Assembly (NCBI GenBank): GCA_002422945.1
Contig: DITW01000020.1
Span: 1-21,155 of the forward strand
Reading direction: 5' to 3'
DNA: 21,155 bases
Source: Sphingomonadales bacterium UBA6174
Lineage (GTDB): Bacteria > Pseudomonadota > Alphaproteobacteria > Sphingomonadales > Sphingomonadaceae
Shown: positions 15,838 through 21,155 of the stretch, one piece after another
Numbering within the stretch: the first letter of the stretch is position 1
Layout of the letters: the number at the start of each line of letters is the position of its first letter
Notes under the pieces: model-generated
Seen by the model: only the letters and a program-made list of their open reading frames with translations
The model's database searches: none
What the model was told of the DNA's origin: nothing
Position numbers and translations under genes: made by a program

Positions 15838-16791
15838 GTGTACAAGTCGATTTTCCCATCCCTGCTCGTGGTCATGCTATTGGCGCTACCAGCGGTGGTG
15901 CCGGTATTGGCGCAGTCCGAAAACGCCCCGTTCGAGATTGAAGAGACCGGCCATAGCTTCTGGCGGCTGGACGATGCGGTGGCGGAACTGGGGGCGAAGC
16001 CTGCCACGATCAATATCCAGCCCGGCACTTATCGCGACTGCGCGGTCTTCGAGGATCGCGACATCACCCTGCGCGCGGACAGGCCGGGATCGGTGATCTT
16101 TGATGGCACCGCATGCGAGGGCAAGGCCGCCTTGGTCTTTCGCGGCAAAAATGCGGTGGTGGATGGTATTATCTTCCAGAATATGGCGGTGCCGGACGGC
16201 AATGGCGCGGGCATCCGGCTGGAACGCGGACATTTGCGCGTTGTGAATGCGGTATTCCGCAATAGCCAACAGGGCATATTGACCGCACCTGACCTGAAGT
16301 CGGCGATCGTCATCGATCACAGCACTTTTTCCCGCCTTGGCCGGTGCGATGGGGGAAATGCCTGCGCGCATAGCCTGTATGTCGGAGATTATGGATCGCT
16401 GACCGTCACCAACTCCCGTTTTGAAAAGGGGACGGGCGGCCATTATCTCAAGAGCAATGCAGGCCGGAACAATATTGCCGATAACAGCTTTGACGACAGT
16501 CAGGGCGTGGCGACCAATTATATGATCGATCTGCCCTCCGGTTCGGTCGGCAGCATCACCGGCAATATGTTCGTGCAAGGCAAGAACAAGGAAAACCACA
16601 GCGCATTCATCGCCATTGCGGCGGAAAATCGCAGCCATCGCTCCGGCGGACTGGTGATTGCCGATAACAAGGCCTCGCTTGCGCCGAATGTGCCATGGTC
16701 GACATGGTTTGTCGCGGACTGGAGCCATGAACCGCTGCAGATCGGCCAGAATGCGCTGGCGCAGGGGATCGGCGTGAAGCAATTGCGGTGA
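15838..16791 (+). CDS. Secreted right-handed parallel beta-helix protein
   Basis: This 317-residue predicted exported protein has a signal peptide at residues 1–25 (SIFPSLLVVMLLALPAVVPVLA), with cleavage likely before QSEN. The mature part shows repeated short strands with Asn/Asp turns (INIQPGTYRDC, ITLRADRPGSVIFDG, AVVDGIIFQNM, LRVVNAVFRNS, LTVTNSRFEKG, NNIADNSF, GSITGNMF), the pattern of a pectate-lyase-like beta-helix. I see no certain catalytic motif, so it may bind or cleave a polysaccharide, or neither. The start is a GTG at 15838 with GGAG nine bases upstream; a later ATG would truncate the signal peptide. It lies 105 bases after the epimerase, possibly in the same surface-glycan context. 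Confidence 0.82.
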   Translation: MYKSIFPSLLVVMLLALPAVVPVLAQSENAPFEIEETGHSFWRLDDAVAELGAKPATINIQPGTYRDCAVFEDRDITLRADRPGSVIFDGTACEGKAALVFRGKNAVVDGIIFQNMAVPDGNGAGIRLERGHLRVVNAVFRNSQQGILTAPDLKSAIVIDHSTFSRLGRCDGGNACAHSLYVGDYGSLTVTNSRFEKGTGGHYLKSNAGRNNIADNSFDDSQGVATNYMIDLPSGSVGSITGNMFVQGKNKENHSAFIAIAAENRSHRSGGLVIADNKASLAPNVPWSTWFVADWSHEPLQIGQNALAQGIGVKQLR

Positions 16792-16834
16792 GGTGAGGGG
16801 GGCGGAGTCGCACCTGCCTCCTGATCTCAGCGGT

Positions 16835-17365
16835 TCAATCTCCACATGGAGACCAGTCCCATTTCTTATTGAAATATTGGATGAACGCACCATCTTCCGA
16901 TTCGGCATAGATGCCATGTTTGACATTCTTGATTGGCCAACAGATTGAGTTCATTTTTATGTCTCGCTTATTGAGGCCAACTTTATATAATTTGTTTAAT
17001 GGATATGTACTGAATAGAATTGCCGGTTCCTTGCTATTGCGAACAATGGTAAATGTATAAGGTTTAACATTTTCAATATGATCGATACTAACTTCTTTAC
17101 CATTGTCATCAAGAAATATATAATTTTTGGTGCTGATGGTTTTATTTAAAAGTGACTTTCCATAGATGACATAATAAGGATTTTTGTCATTTTTAAAGTC
17201 GACAACCAGTATTTTCGTCGCCGGGAGTTGGATGACCCGATCCAGATGATGCGCTGCGAATGCATGCTGCCAGCCCTGAATGGGCGCGTTGCCAGCTAGG
17301 CACAGGGCAAGGCAGGGCAGAAATAGTGTCTTTGCAATAGGGCTAGAAGAGTTGGTTGTACGCAT
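16835..17365 (-). CDS. Exported protein, putative immunity protein, copy 1
   Basis: This is a 176-residue protein with no family I recognise. A signal peptide is likely (residues 1–~37: MRTTNSSSPIAKTLFLPCLA, LCLAGNAPIQGW, then AFA before AHH). The mature part starts AHHLDRVIQLPATKILVVDFKND and ends with CWPIKNVKHG and QYFNKKWDWSPCGD, giving a probable Cys pair. It is a tandem paralogue of the next upstream gene: nearly identical for the first ~85 residues, then only about one third identical, with the CWPxKNV and PCGD endings kept. The coding DNA is clearly AT-richer than the neighbours, which suggests transfer. AGGAGG lies seven bases before the ATG. Position after a murein endopeptidase suggests periplasmic immunity; this is inference. 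Confidence 0.75.
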   Translation of the reverse strand: MRTTNSSSPIAKTLFLPCLALCLAGNAPIQGWQHAFAAHHLDRVIQLPATKILVVDFKNDKNPYYVIYGKSLLNKTISTKNYIFLDDNGKEVSIDHIENVKPYTFTIVRNSKEPAILFSTYPLNKLYKVGLNKRDIKMNSICWPIKNVKHGIYAESEDGAFIQYFNKKWDWSPCGD

Positions 17366-17380
17366 GACGCCACCTCCTGA
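17113..17380 (-). repeat. Direct repeat copy 1 (signal peptide/N-terminal half of the duplicated genes)
   Basis: It aligns without gaps to 17721–17988 (offset 608 bases) with about 19 mismatches by eye, roughly 93% identity. Similarity stops abruptly on both sides: just beyond the AGGAGG ribosome-binding site, and in mid-gene after the codons for YIFL. Confidence 0.9.
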
Positions 17381-17398
17381 ACATTAAGTATGATTAAT

Positions 17399-17404
17399 AT
17401 TATA
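17399..17404 (-). promoter_or_regulatory. Possible internal -10 element upstream of immunity copy 1
   Basis: The minus strand carries a perfect TATAAT in the 65-base gap between the two duplicated genes, 34 bases before the second start codon. No good -35 hexamer is seen at 16–18 bases, so this is weak evidence for separate expression of copy 1. Confidence 0.25.
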
Positions 17405-17430
17405 ACCTGCTAATGGTACGCCGAGGTTGT

Positions 17431-17973
17431 TCAGTCGCCACACGGCACCGATTTCCATTTTTTATCGAAATACTCAATCAATCCGGCAGACTCGTTTGAA
17501 AGGCTCTCGCCGATGAAAAGTCCGCGTTGGACATTTTTGCTGGGCCAGCAGGCATCAAGCATATTTGCGCCCGGTGTATTTCTTTCGATTAATTGAATGA
17601 TATCGATTTCACTCATTGAAAGGAGCAGGGCTGGGTCTCGGTTATTTTTGAAGATCGCAACAGTATATTTATCGGTCGCTTCAATCGGACGCGGCCTATG
17701 GGCTTCACCATCATATCCCAGAAATATATAATCCTTGGTGCTGATAGTTTTCTTCAAAAGCGACTTTCCAGAGATGACATAATATGGATTATTGTCATTT
17801 TTAAAGTCGACAACCAGTATTTTCGCCGCCGGGAGTCGGATGATCAGATCCAAATGATGTGCTGCGAATGCCTGCTGCCAGCCCTGAATGGGCGCGTTGC
17901 CAGCTAGGCACAGGGCAAGGCAGGGCAGAAATAGTATCTTTGAAATAGGGCTAGAAGAGTTGGTTGTACGCAT
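17431..17973 (-). CDS. Exported protein, putative immunity protein, copy 2
   Basis: This 180-residue tandem paralogue of the gene at 16835–17365 has the same predicted signal peptide (MRTTNSSSPISKILFLPCLA onward, cleavage near AFA/AHH) and the same early mature sequence (KILVVDFKND, NPYYVI, GKSLL). From about residue 86 the two diverge, but CWPSKNVQRG and YFDKKWKSVPCGD remain, so the ends may be tied by a disulfide. It starts seven bases after an AGGAGG that lies inside the last two codons of the endopeptidase gene, so production of the two is tightly coupled. No known domain is recognised. The role as cognate immunity protein is inferred from coupling, export signal and duplication. Confidence 0.78.
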   Translation of the reverse strand: MRTTNSSSPISKILFLPCLALCLAGNAPIQGWQQAFAAHHLDLIIRLPAAKILVVDFKNDNNPYYVISGKSLLKKTISTKDYIFLGYDGEAHRPRPIEATDKYTVAIFKNNRDPALLLSMSEIDIIQLIERNTPGANMLDACWPSKNVQRGLFIGESLSNESAGLIEYFDKKWKSVPCGD

Positions 17974-17988
17974 GACGCTACCTCCTGA
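17721..17988 (-). repeat. Direct repeat copy 2 (signal peptide/N-terminal half)
   Basis: This is the partner of 17113–17380. Its upstream end includes the last codons of the endopeptidase gene (TTC AGG AGG TAG). Copy 1 keeps the same bases with the stop changed to TGG, showing that the duplicated unit carried the tail of the enzyme gene with its ribosome-binding site. Confidence 0.9.
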
Positions 17989-18799
17989 AACTGATGTGGA
18001 TATGGTCGTCGTGTCCTTTGTAATGTTTTGATAATCCTGATGTAATAGCCGTAGGGTCATTAAACAATATCACTGCATGAGGATGTAGCTTTTTGACTGT
18101 TTGAAGGAATTTGATCGTGGTGGCCCTGTCATAGGTCGAACTGTCCCATCGCACGGGCAGCATCGCTTTATCCTGTCTGAAAGGGCGGATGTCGGCATCA
18201 ATGCCTTTTTGATGGGACTCGTGAGGTTTTAACCTCTCGCCATTTTTGCGGCTGATGTCGCCAACTTGCATGGGGGTGTTGCTGACTTCGCTCCATTTCG
18301 CACCAATCGCCTGAATGTGGGCAATTGTCTCTGCTGTGCCATATTGGTCATTGCCATCGCGATTATATGTCCGAAATCCTACGCCTGATGCGGGTAGCAA
18401 TATATGGATCAGGCCGCTGACAACGCGGTCTGCTGTGCTTTTTGGTCTCGCCGTGCGGCGACCGTTGACAATAATGTCCGTCGGCCATGGGATATTGTCC
18501 TTGCCGTCAGTGGGGAGAATGGGCTGCATCGAATGCGGCTTCTTCGAAACTTGACGAATTTTTGCGATTGATGCGCGAGGGGCGGGGCCGGAGCGGTGCA
18601 TGAAGGGTGTGTCCGATCCTGCCTCGCCCCCGCTGCCCGCATAGGTAAACCGGCCATTACGCGGATCGTGATTGTGATTATATTTGACCTCAACTGCGGG
18701 ATTATCGGGCTTGATGAGCCGCAAGCCGGTGCGCAGGTATATGGCAAAAGCGCGGCGCTCGAAGTCGTCGCTATCAATATCATGGTCTTGCTGTGACAT
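17978..18799 (-). CDS. MepA-like zinc murein endopeptidase without signal peptide; putative antibacterial effector
   Basis: This is a 273-residue protein. The C-terminal half (about 120–273) is a LAS-type (M15/M74) peptidoglycan peptidase: VGDISRKNGERL, then HESHQKGIDADIRP with His196 and Asp203 as H-x6-D zinc ligands, and GHDDHIHISF with His266-x-His268. This fits MepA, which cuts D-Ala–meso-diaminopimelate cross-links in the periplasm. There is no signal peptide. The N-terminal ~60 residues hold RAFAIYLRTGLRL and HDPRNGRFTYAGSGG, unlike MepA, and may be a delivery or sorting domain. ATG at 18799 is chosen because GGAGG sits six bases upstream; an ATG four codons earlier lacks one. Two exported proteins follow. 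An endolysin remnant is the main alternative, but no other phage gene is nearby. Confidence 0.82.
   Translation of the reverse strand: MSQQDHDIDSDDFERRAFAIYLRTGLRLIKPDNPAVEVKYNHNHDPRNGRFTYAGSGGEAGSDTPFMHRSGPAPRASIAKIRQVSKKPHSMQPILPTDGKDNIPWPTDIIVNGRRTARPKSTADRVVSGLIHILLPASGVGFRTYNRDGNDQYGTAETIAHIQAIGAKWSEVSNTPMQVGDISRKNGERLKPHESHQKGIDADIRPFRQDKAMLPVRWDSSTYDRATTIKFLQTVKKLHPHAVILFNDPTAITSGLSKHYKGHDDHIHISFRR
17981..17986 (-). promoter_or_regulatory. Shine-Dalgarno embedded in the last two codons of the endopeptidase gene
   Basis: AGGAGG encodes Arg272-Arg273 of the enzyme and also stands seven bases before the ATG of the next gene. A matching AGGAGG at 17373–17378 stands seven bases before the duplicated gene. 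This decides both starts. Confidence 0.85.
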
Positions 18800-18826
18800 G
18801 TACGCCTCCAAATGCTGGAGGATTGG

Positions 18827-18855
18827 AACGTATCAGGAACGTCTGTGCAAGTCAA
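18827..18855 (-). promoter_or_regulatory. Promoter of the endopeptidase/immunity operon, with possible operator
   Basis: On the minus strand, -35 TTGACT (18855–18850), a 17-base spacer and -10 TACGTT (18832–18827) lie 28 bases before the ATG. Two direct repeats of GGAACGT (plus strand, 18825–18831 and 18836–18842), 11 bases apart, cover the -10 and spacer and could bind a regulator. Positions 18856–19092 hold no gene that I can see. Confidence 0.45.
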
Positions 18856-19092
18856 TAAAATAACCTATTTGGTAAAATAATATAAATTAAATTATCAATT
18901 ATGGATTTTTTAAGTGGGGTCGCCATTGGCGTCTCACGCGATGTTACGGCGCAAATTTCGGTCGCATTTCAACCCGCCTGGGCGCGCCCTTTGCCCATCG
19001 CCTGCATGATTACGCTTTTCCTTCCCTTCTGCGGAGTTTCGCGCTAAGGCCACGTTCGAAATTCCTCGAATTCCGGATAGTAAAGAGACCGC

Positions 19093-19311
19093 ATGGCGAA
19101 AGAAGAATTGCTGGAAATGCGCGGGACGGTGGTTGAATTGCTGCCCAATGCCATGTTCCGCGTGAAGCTCGAAAATGACCACGAAATTCTCGGCCACACC
19201 GCCGGGAAGATGCGTAAGAACCGCATTCGTGTGCTGGTCGGTGATGACGTTTTGGTCGAACTGACCCCTTATGATCTGACCAAGGGCCGGATCACTTATC
19301 GCTTCAAATAG
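19093..19311 (+). CDS. infA: Translation initiation factor IF-1
   Basis: This 72-residue single S1/OB-fold protein binds the 30S A-site during initiation. The sequence MAKEELLEMRGTVVELLPNA, then FRVKLENDHEILGHTAGKMRKN and GDDVLVELTPYDLTKGRI ending ITYRFK, is almost the universal bacterial IF-1. Length is exactly as expected. GAGA lies upstream as a weak ribosome-binding site. maf begins 16 bases after the stop, so they are probably co-transcribed with the RNase-like gene and yacG, an order I recall from alphaproteobacterial genomes. There is little room for doubt about the family. Confidence 0.98.
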   Translation: MAKEELLEMRGTVVELLPNAMFRVKLENDHEILGHTAGKMRKNRIRVLVGDDVLVELTPYDLTKGRITYRFK

Positions 19312-19326
19312 GCTGGGGCTGGCATT

Positions 19327-19914
19327 TTGCCGCTGATCCTCGCTTCCGCCAGCCCGCGTCGGCTGGAGCTATTGGCGCGCCTTGGCGTGGTGCCTTTGGC
19401 TGTCGATCCCGCCGATATTGACGAACATCACGGCAAGGCCGAACTGCCGCTCGATTATGCGCGGCGCATGGCACGGGAAAAGGCGGAGATCGTCGCCGCC
19501 CGCCATCCAGGGAAGATTGTGCTGGGCGCGGACACTGTCGTGTCCTGCGGACGGCGCATCCTGCCCAAGGCGGAAGATGAAAAGACCGCGCGGCAATGTC
19601 TGGAACTGTTGTCCGGTCGCCGCCATCGCGTGATCAGCGCCGTCACCGTGATCGATGCCGAAGGCAAGGCCCGCCATCGCGATGTGACGACGATTGTCGC
19701 CTTCAAGCGCCTGTCCGATGATGAGCTGGCCGCTTATTTGGCGCTGGGCGATTGGCATGGCAAGGCCGGAGGCTATGCCATTCAGGGCGCAGCAGAAGCG
19801 CTGGTGCGCTTCCTTTCCGGCTCCCATAGCGCGGTGGTCGGCCTGCCGCTCTATGAAACCCGGATGTTGCTGCTCGCTAGCGGCTGTGCCTCGGATAGCC
19901 TCTGTCTTGGCTGA
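19327..19914 (+). CDS. maf: Maf-family nucleoside triphosphate pyrophosphatase
   Basis: This 195-residue house-cleaning enzyme hydrolyses non-canonical or excess nucleoside triphosphates such as dTTP/UTP or modified forms. The N-terminal signature LASASPRRLELL (residues 5–16), the catalytic-region GADTVV and the late AIQGAAEALV and HSAVVGLPLYET motifs are all present. There is no ATG near the expected start; the TTG at 19327 gives the standard MPLILASASPRR opening and is taken as start. YhdE versus YceF specificity cannot be fixed by eye. The last eight bases overlap the next gene. Confidence 0.93.
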   Translation: MPLILASASPRRLELLARLGVVPLAVDPADIDEHHGKAELPLDYARRMAREKAEIVAARHPGKIVLGADTVVSCGRRILPKAEDEKTARQCLELLSGRRHRVISAVTVIDAEGKARHRDVTTIVAFKRLSDDELAAYLALGDWHGKAGGYAIQGAAEALVRFLSGSHSAVVGLPLYETRMLLLASGCASDSLCLG

Positions 19915-20881
19915 ATGGCTTTATGAAGCGGGCATAGGCGAACGCCGTGCCGTGCTGATCGACGATGACCGGATCATTGCCGCCCGGATCGAAACCGATG
20001 AAGACGGATTGCCCCCCGATAGCGTGGTTGAGGCCCGTCTGGGGCCACAGGTGGTGCCAAAACGCACCGCGCTCGCCACGCTGGAGAACGGGCAGTCGGT
20101 CATGCTCAACAAGCTGCCCAAGGGCGTGGCAGAGGGCGGGCGCTTTACTTTGCGCGTCACTAGGGTGCCGATCCCCGAACCGGGCAATCCCAAACTTGCA
20201 CAGGCATTTCCGGCTCCAGACGAATCACCGATCATGGGTCCGGATCTGCTGGCGCGGATCGAGGCGACGGGCTTGCCGGTGCGCCATTGCCTGCCGCATG
20301 AACAGGATTGGTTCGAACAAGCCGGCTGGGGCGAATGTCTGGATGAGGCCGAAACTGGCCTTATTCCCTTTCCCGGTGGGTTGTTGCGGATGAGCCTGAC
20401 CCCGGCGATGACGATTTTCGACGTGGATGGCAGCCTTGCCCCCGGCGCTTTGGCGCGAGCGGCGGCGCAGGCGGTGGGCGAGGCGATCATGCGTCATGAC
20501 CTTGCCGGATCGATTGGCGTCGATTTCCCAAGCATGGAGGGCAAGGCAGAGCGGCTGGCGGTGGCCGATAGCTTGGATGCCGCGTTGGAAGGGCCGTTTG
20601 AACGCACCGGCATCAATGGCTTTGGATTCCTGCAAATCGTCCGGCCACGGCGCTTTATATCATTGCCGGAACGGGTGAAGTTTGATGCGGCAGGCCATCG
20701 GGCGCGGCGGTTGTTGCGACAAATTGCGCGGGAAGCGCCGCCGGTTGCAGTGGATCGGCCGGTGGATCGCGGCGTATTGCGCTGGCTGGAGCAACGGCCG
20801 CAATATGTGGAACAACTGCGCCGCGCCACCGGCGCAACGATTGTTTTTCGCCTGCGGGATGTTAGTGAGGCTGCATCATGA
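19907..20881 (+). CDS. Short RNase E/G-like protein
   Basis: This 324-residue protein resembles the catalytic core of RNase E/G, which cuts single-stranded AU-rich RNA. The start region MAEWLYEAGIGERRAVLI and later DRIIAARIE match the N-terminal S1/RNase H-like part. TPAMTIFDVDGS (Asp172) and GSIGVDFPSME (Asp206) correspond to the two metal-binding aspartates of RNase E/G. The zinc-link CPxCxG and a long C-terminal scaffold are absent, so it is much shorter than E. coli RNase E or G. The only in-frame start giving this N-terminus is TTG at 19907, overlapping maf by eight bases; the frame is open further upstream inside maf. Activity is not certain. Confidence 0.85.
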   Translation: MAEWLYEAGIGERRAVLIDDDRIIAARIETDEDGLPPDSVVEARLGPQVVPKRTALATLENGQSVMLNKLPKGVAEGGRFTLRVTRVPIPEPGNPKLAQAFPAPDESPIMGPDLLARIEATGLPVRHCLPHEQDWFEQAGWGECLDEAETGLIPFPGGLLRMSLTPAMTIFDVDGSLAPGALARAAAQAVGEAIMRHDLAGSIGVDFPSMEGKAERLAVADSLDAALEGPFERTGINGFGFLQIVRPRRFISLPERVKFDAAGHRARRLLRQIAREAPPVAVDRPVDRGVLRWLEQRPQYVEQLRRATGATIVFRLRDVSEAAS

Positions 20882-21039
20882 CCAGCAAAAACACCAAGAA
20901 TTGTCCGATCTGCGGCAAGCCGCCATCACGCGAACACGCGCCTTTTTGCTCGGTCCGCTGCAAGGATCGCGACCTCGTTCAATGGCTGAACGAGGGTTAT
21001 CGCATCCCCGTTCGAGAGCAGGATGACGAGGGCGAATAA
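20878..21039 (+). CDS. yacG: DNA gyrase inhibitor / zinc-binding protein YacG
   Basis: This 53-residue protein has the treble-clef zinc finger Cys9-x2-Cys12…Cys24-x3-Cys28 (NCPICG and FCSVRCKDRDL), then WLNEGYRIP, which together are the YacG family pattern. E. coli YacG binds GyrB and inhibits gyrase. The ATG overlaps the stop of the RNase-like gene as ATGA, so it is translated as part of the infA–maf–RNase–yacG run. Length is normal for alphaproteobacteria. The acidic tail REQDDEGE is typical. Confidence 0.93.
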   Translation: MTSKNTKNCPICGKPPSREHAPFCSVRCKDRDLVQWLNEGYRIPVREQDDEGE

Positions 21040-21058
21040 AATTTTTTGGTTTGAAGGC

Positions 21059-21088
21059 TGGACAGCCACGCCTTTCCAACCCTATAGG
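21059..21088 (+). promoter_or_regulatory. Promoter of tRNA-Phe
   Basis: TGGACA (21059–21064, five of six matches to -35) and TATAGG (21083–21088) are separated by 18 bases. The implied start is about 21095, giving a leader of about 23 bases before the tRNA. Confidence 0.45.
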
Positions 21089-21117
21089 CCCGTCACCAAC
21101 CGGCGGTAACGCCAGAT

Positions 21118-21155
21118 GCCCGGGTAGCTCAGTTGGTAGAGCAGCGGATTGAAAA
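21118..21155 (+). tRNA. tRNA-Phe (GAA), 5' part only
   Basis: The window ends at tRNA position 38. Seen are the acceptor strand GCCCGGG, T8-A9, the D arm GCTC-AGTTGGTA-GAGC, the anticodon 5' strand GCGGA, and the loop TTGAAAA with anticodon GAA. The 3' half is outside, so acceptor and anticodon pairing cannot be confirmed, but the sequence is typical of bacterial tRNA-Phe. Confidence 0.9.

Noticed and set aside
15886..16926. Long minus-strand frame of 346 codons
   Set aside because: It is antisense to the beta-helix gene, which has a signal peptide and clear repeat pattern, and it runs across the end of the next gene.
16835..18855. Prophage remnant explanation for the AT-rich module
   Set aside because: No integrase, holin, capsid or tail gene and no attachment-site repeat is visible. 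The exported tandem partners do not resemble lysis genes. It remains the main alternative for the peptidase alone.
1..21155. CRISPR arrays, insertion sequences, integrases
   Set aside because: I saw no regularly spaced repeats, transposase or integrase motifs in the window.

Overview
The window looks like the chromosome of an alphaproteobacterium of the order Sphingomonadales. The basis is the gene order infA–maf–RNase E/G-like–yacG–tRNA-Phe, the korA–korB pair, a dispersed GC-rich repeat of a kind I recall from sphingomonad genomes, and moderately high GC with alphaproteobacterial protein sequences. No genus is claimed. Most of the window is housekeeping sequence. One AT-richer stretch at about 16.8–18.9 kb stands out as accessory.

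Layout, left to right. Positions 1–1809 (minus strand) hold a small membrane protein, folA (dihydrofolate reductase), ribF (riboflavin kinase/FAD synthetase) and the first codons of ileS, probably one transcription unit. Upstream of it lie a perfect match to a -24/-12 (sigma-54) promoter and a TTAA-N7-TTAAC (CtrA-type) site. rppH (minus) and korA–korB (plus, 2-oxoacid:ferredoxin oxidoreductase) are divergent, and korB ends at a strong intrinsic terminator. The gap at 5549–5920 carries a dispersed repeat and a double-palindrome element, and is followed by the photolyase phrB. Positions 7423–11470 form a polyamine-type ABC importer operon (binding lipoprotein, two permeases, ATPase) with three tightly coupled junctions. 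A CorA/ZntB-type transporter, a small secreted protein, nth and dapB follow on the minus strand. Then come a UDP-glucuronate 4-epimerase-like gene and a secreted parallel beta-helix protein on the plus strand.

The accessory module at 16835–18799 (minus) is the most interesting part. Its first gene encodes a MepA-like zinc murein endopeptidase (LAS fold) that lacks a signal peptide and has an unusual N-terminal region with a HDPRNGRFT motif. It is followed, with its Shine-Dalgarno placed inside the enzyme's last two codons, by two tandem duplicated genes for exported proteins. The duplicates are about 93% identical at DNA level over their first ~250 bp and then diverge sharply. I infer an antibacterial peptidoglycan-cleaving effector with duplicated periplasmic immunity proteins. 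The predicted promoter contains a GGAACGT direct repeat with 11-bp spacing that could be an operator.

The right end (19093–21155) is a translation and nucleic-acid housekeeping cluster: infA, maf (TTG start), a short RNase E/G-like protein (TTG start, overlapping maf), yacG (ATGA overlap) and a tRNA-Phe gene cut by the window end.
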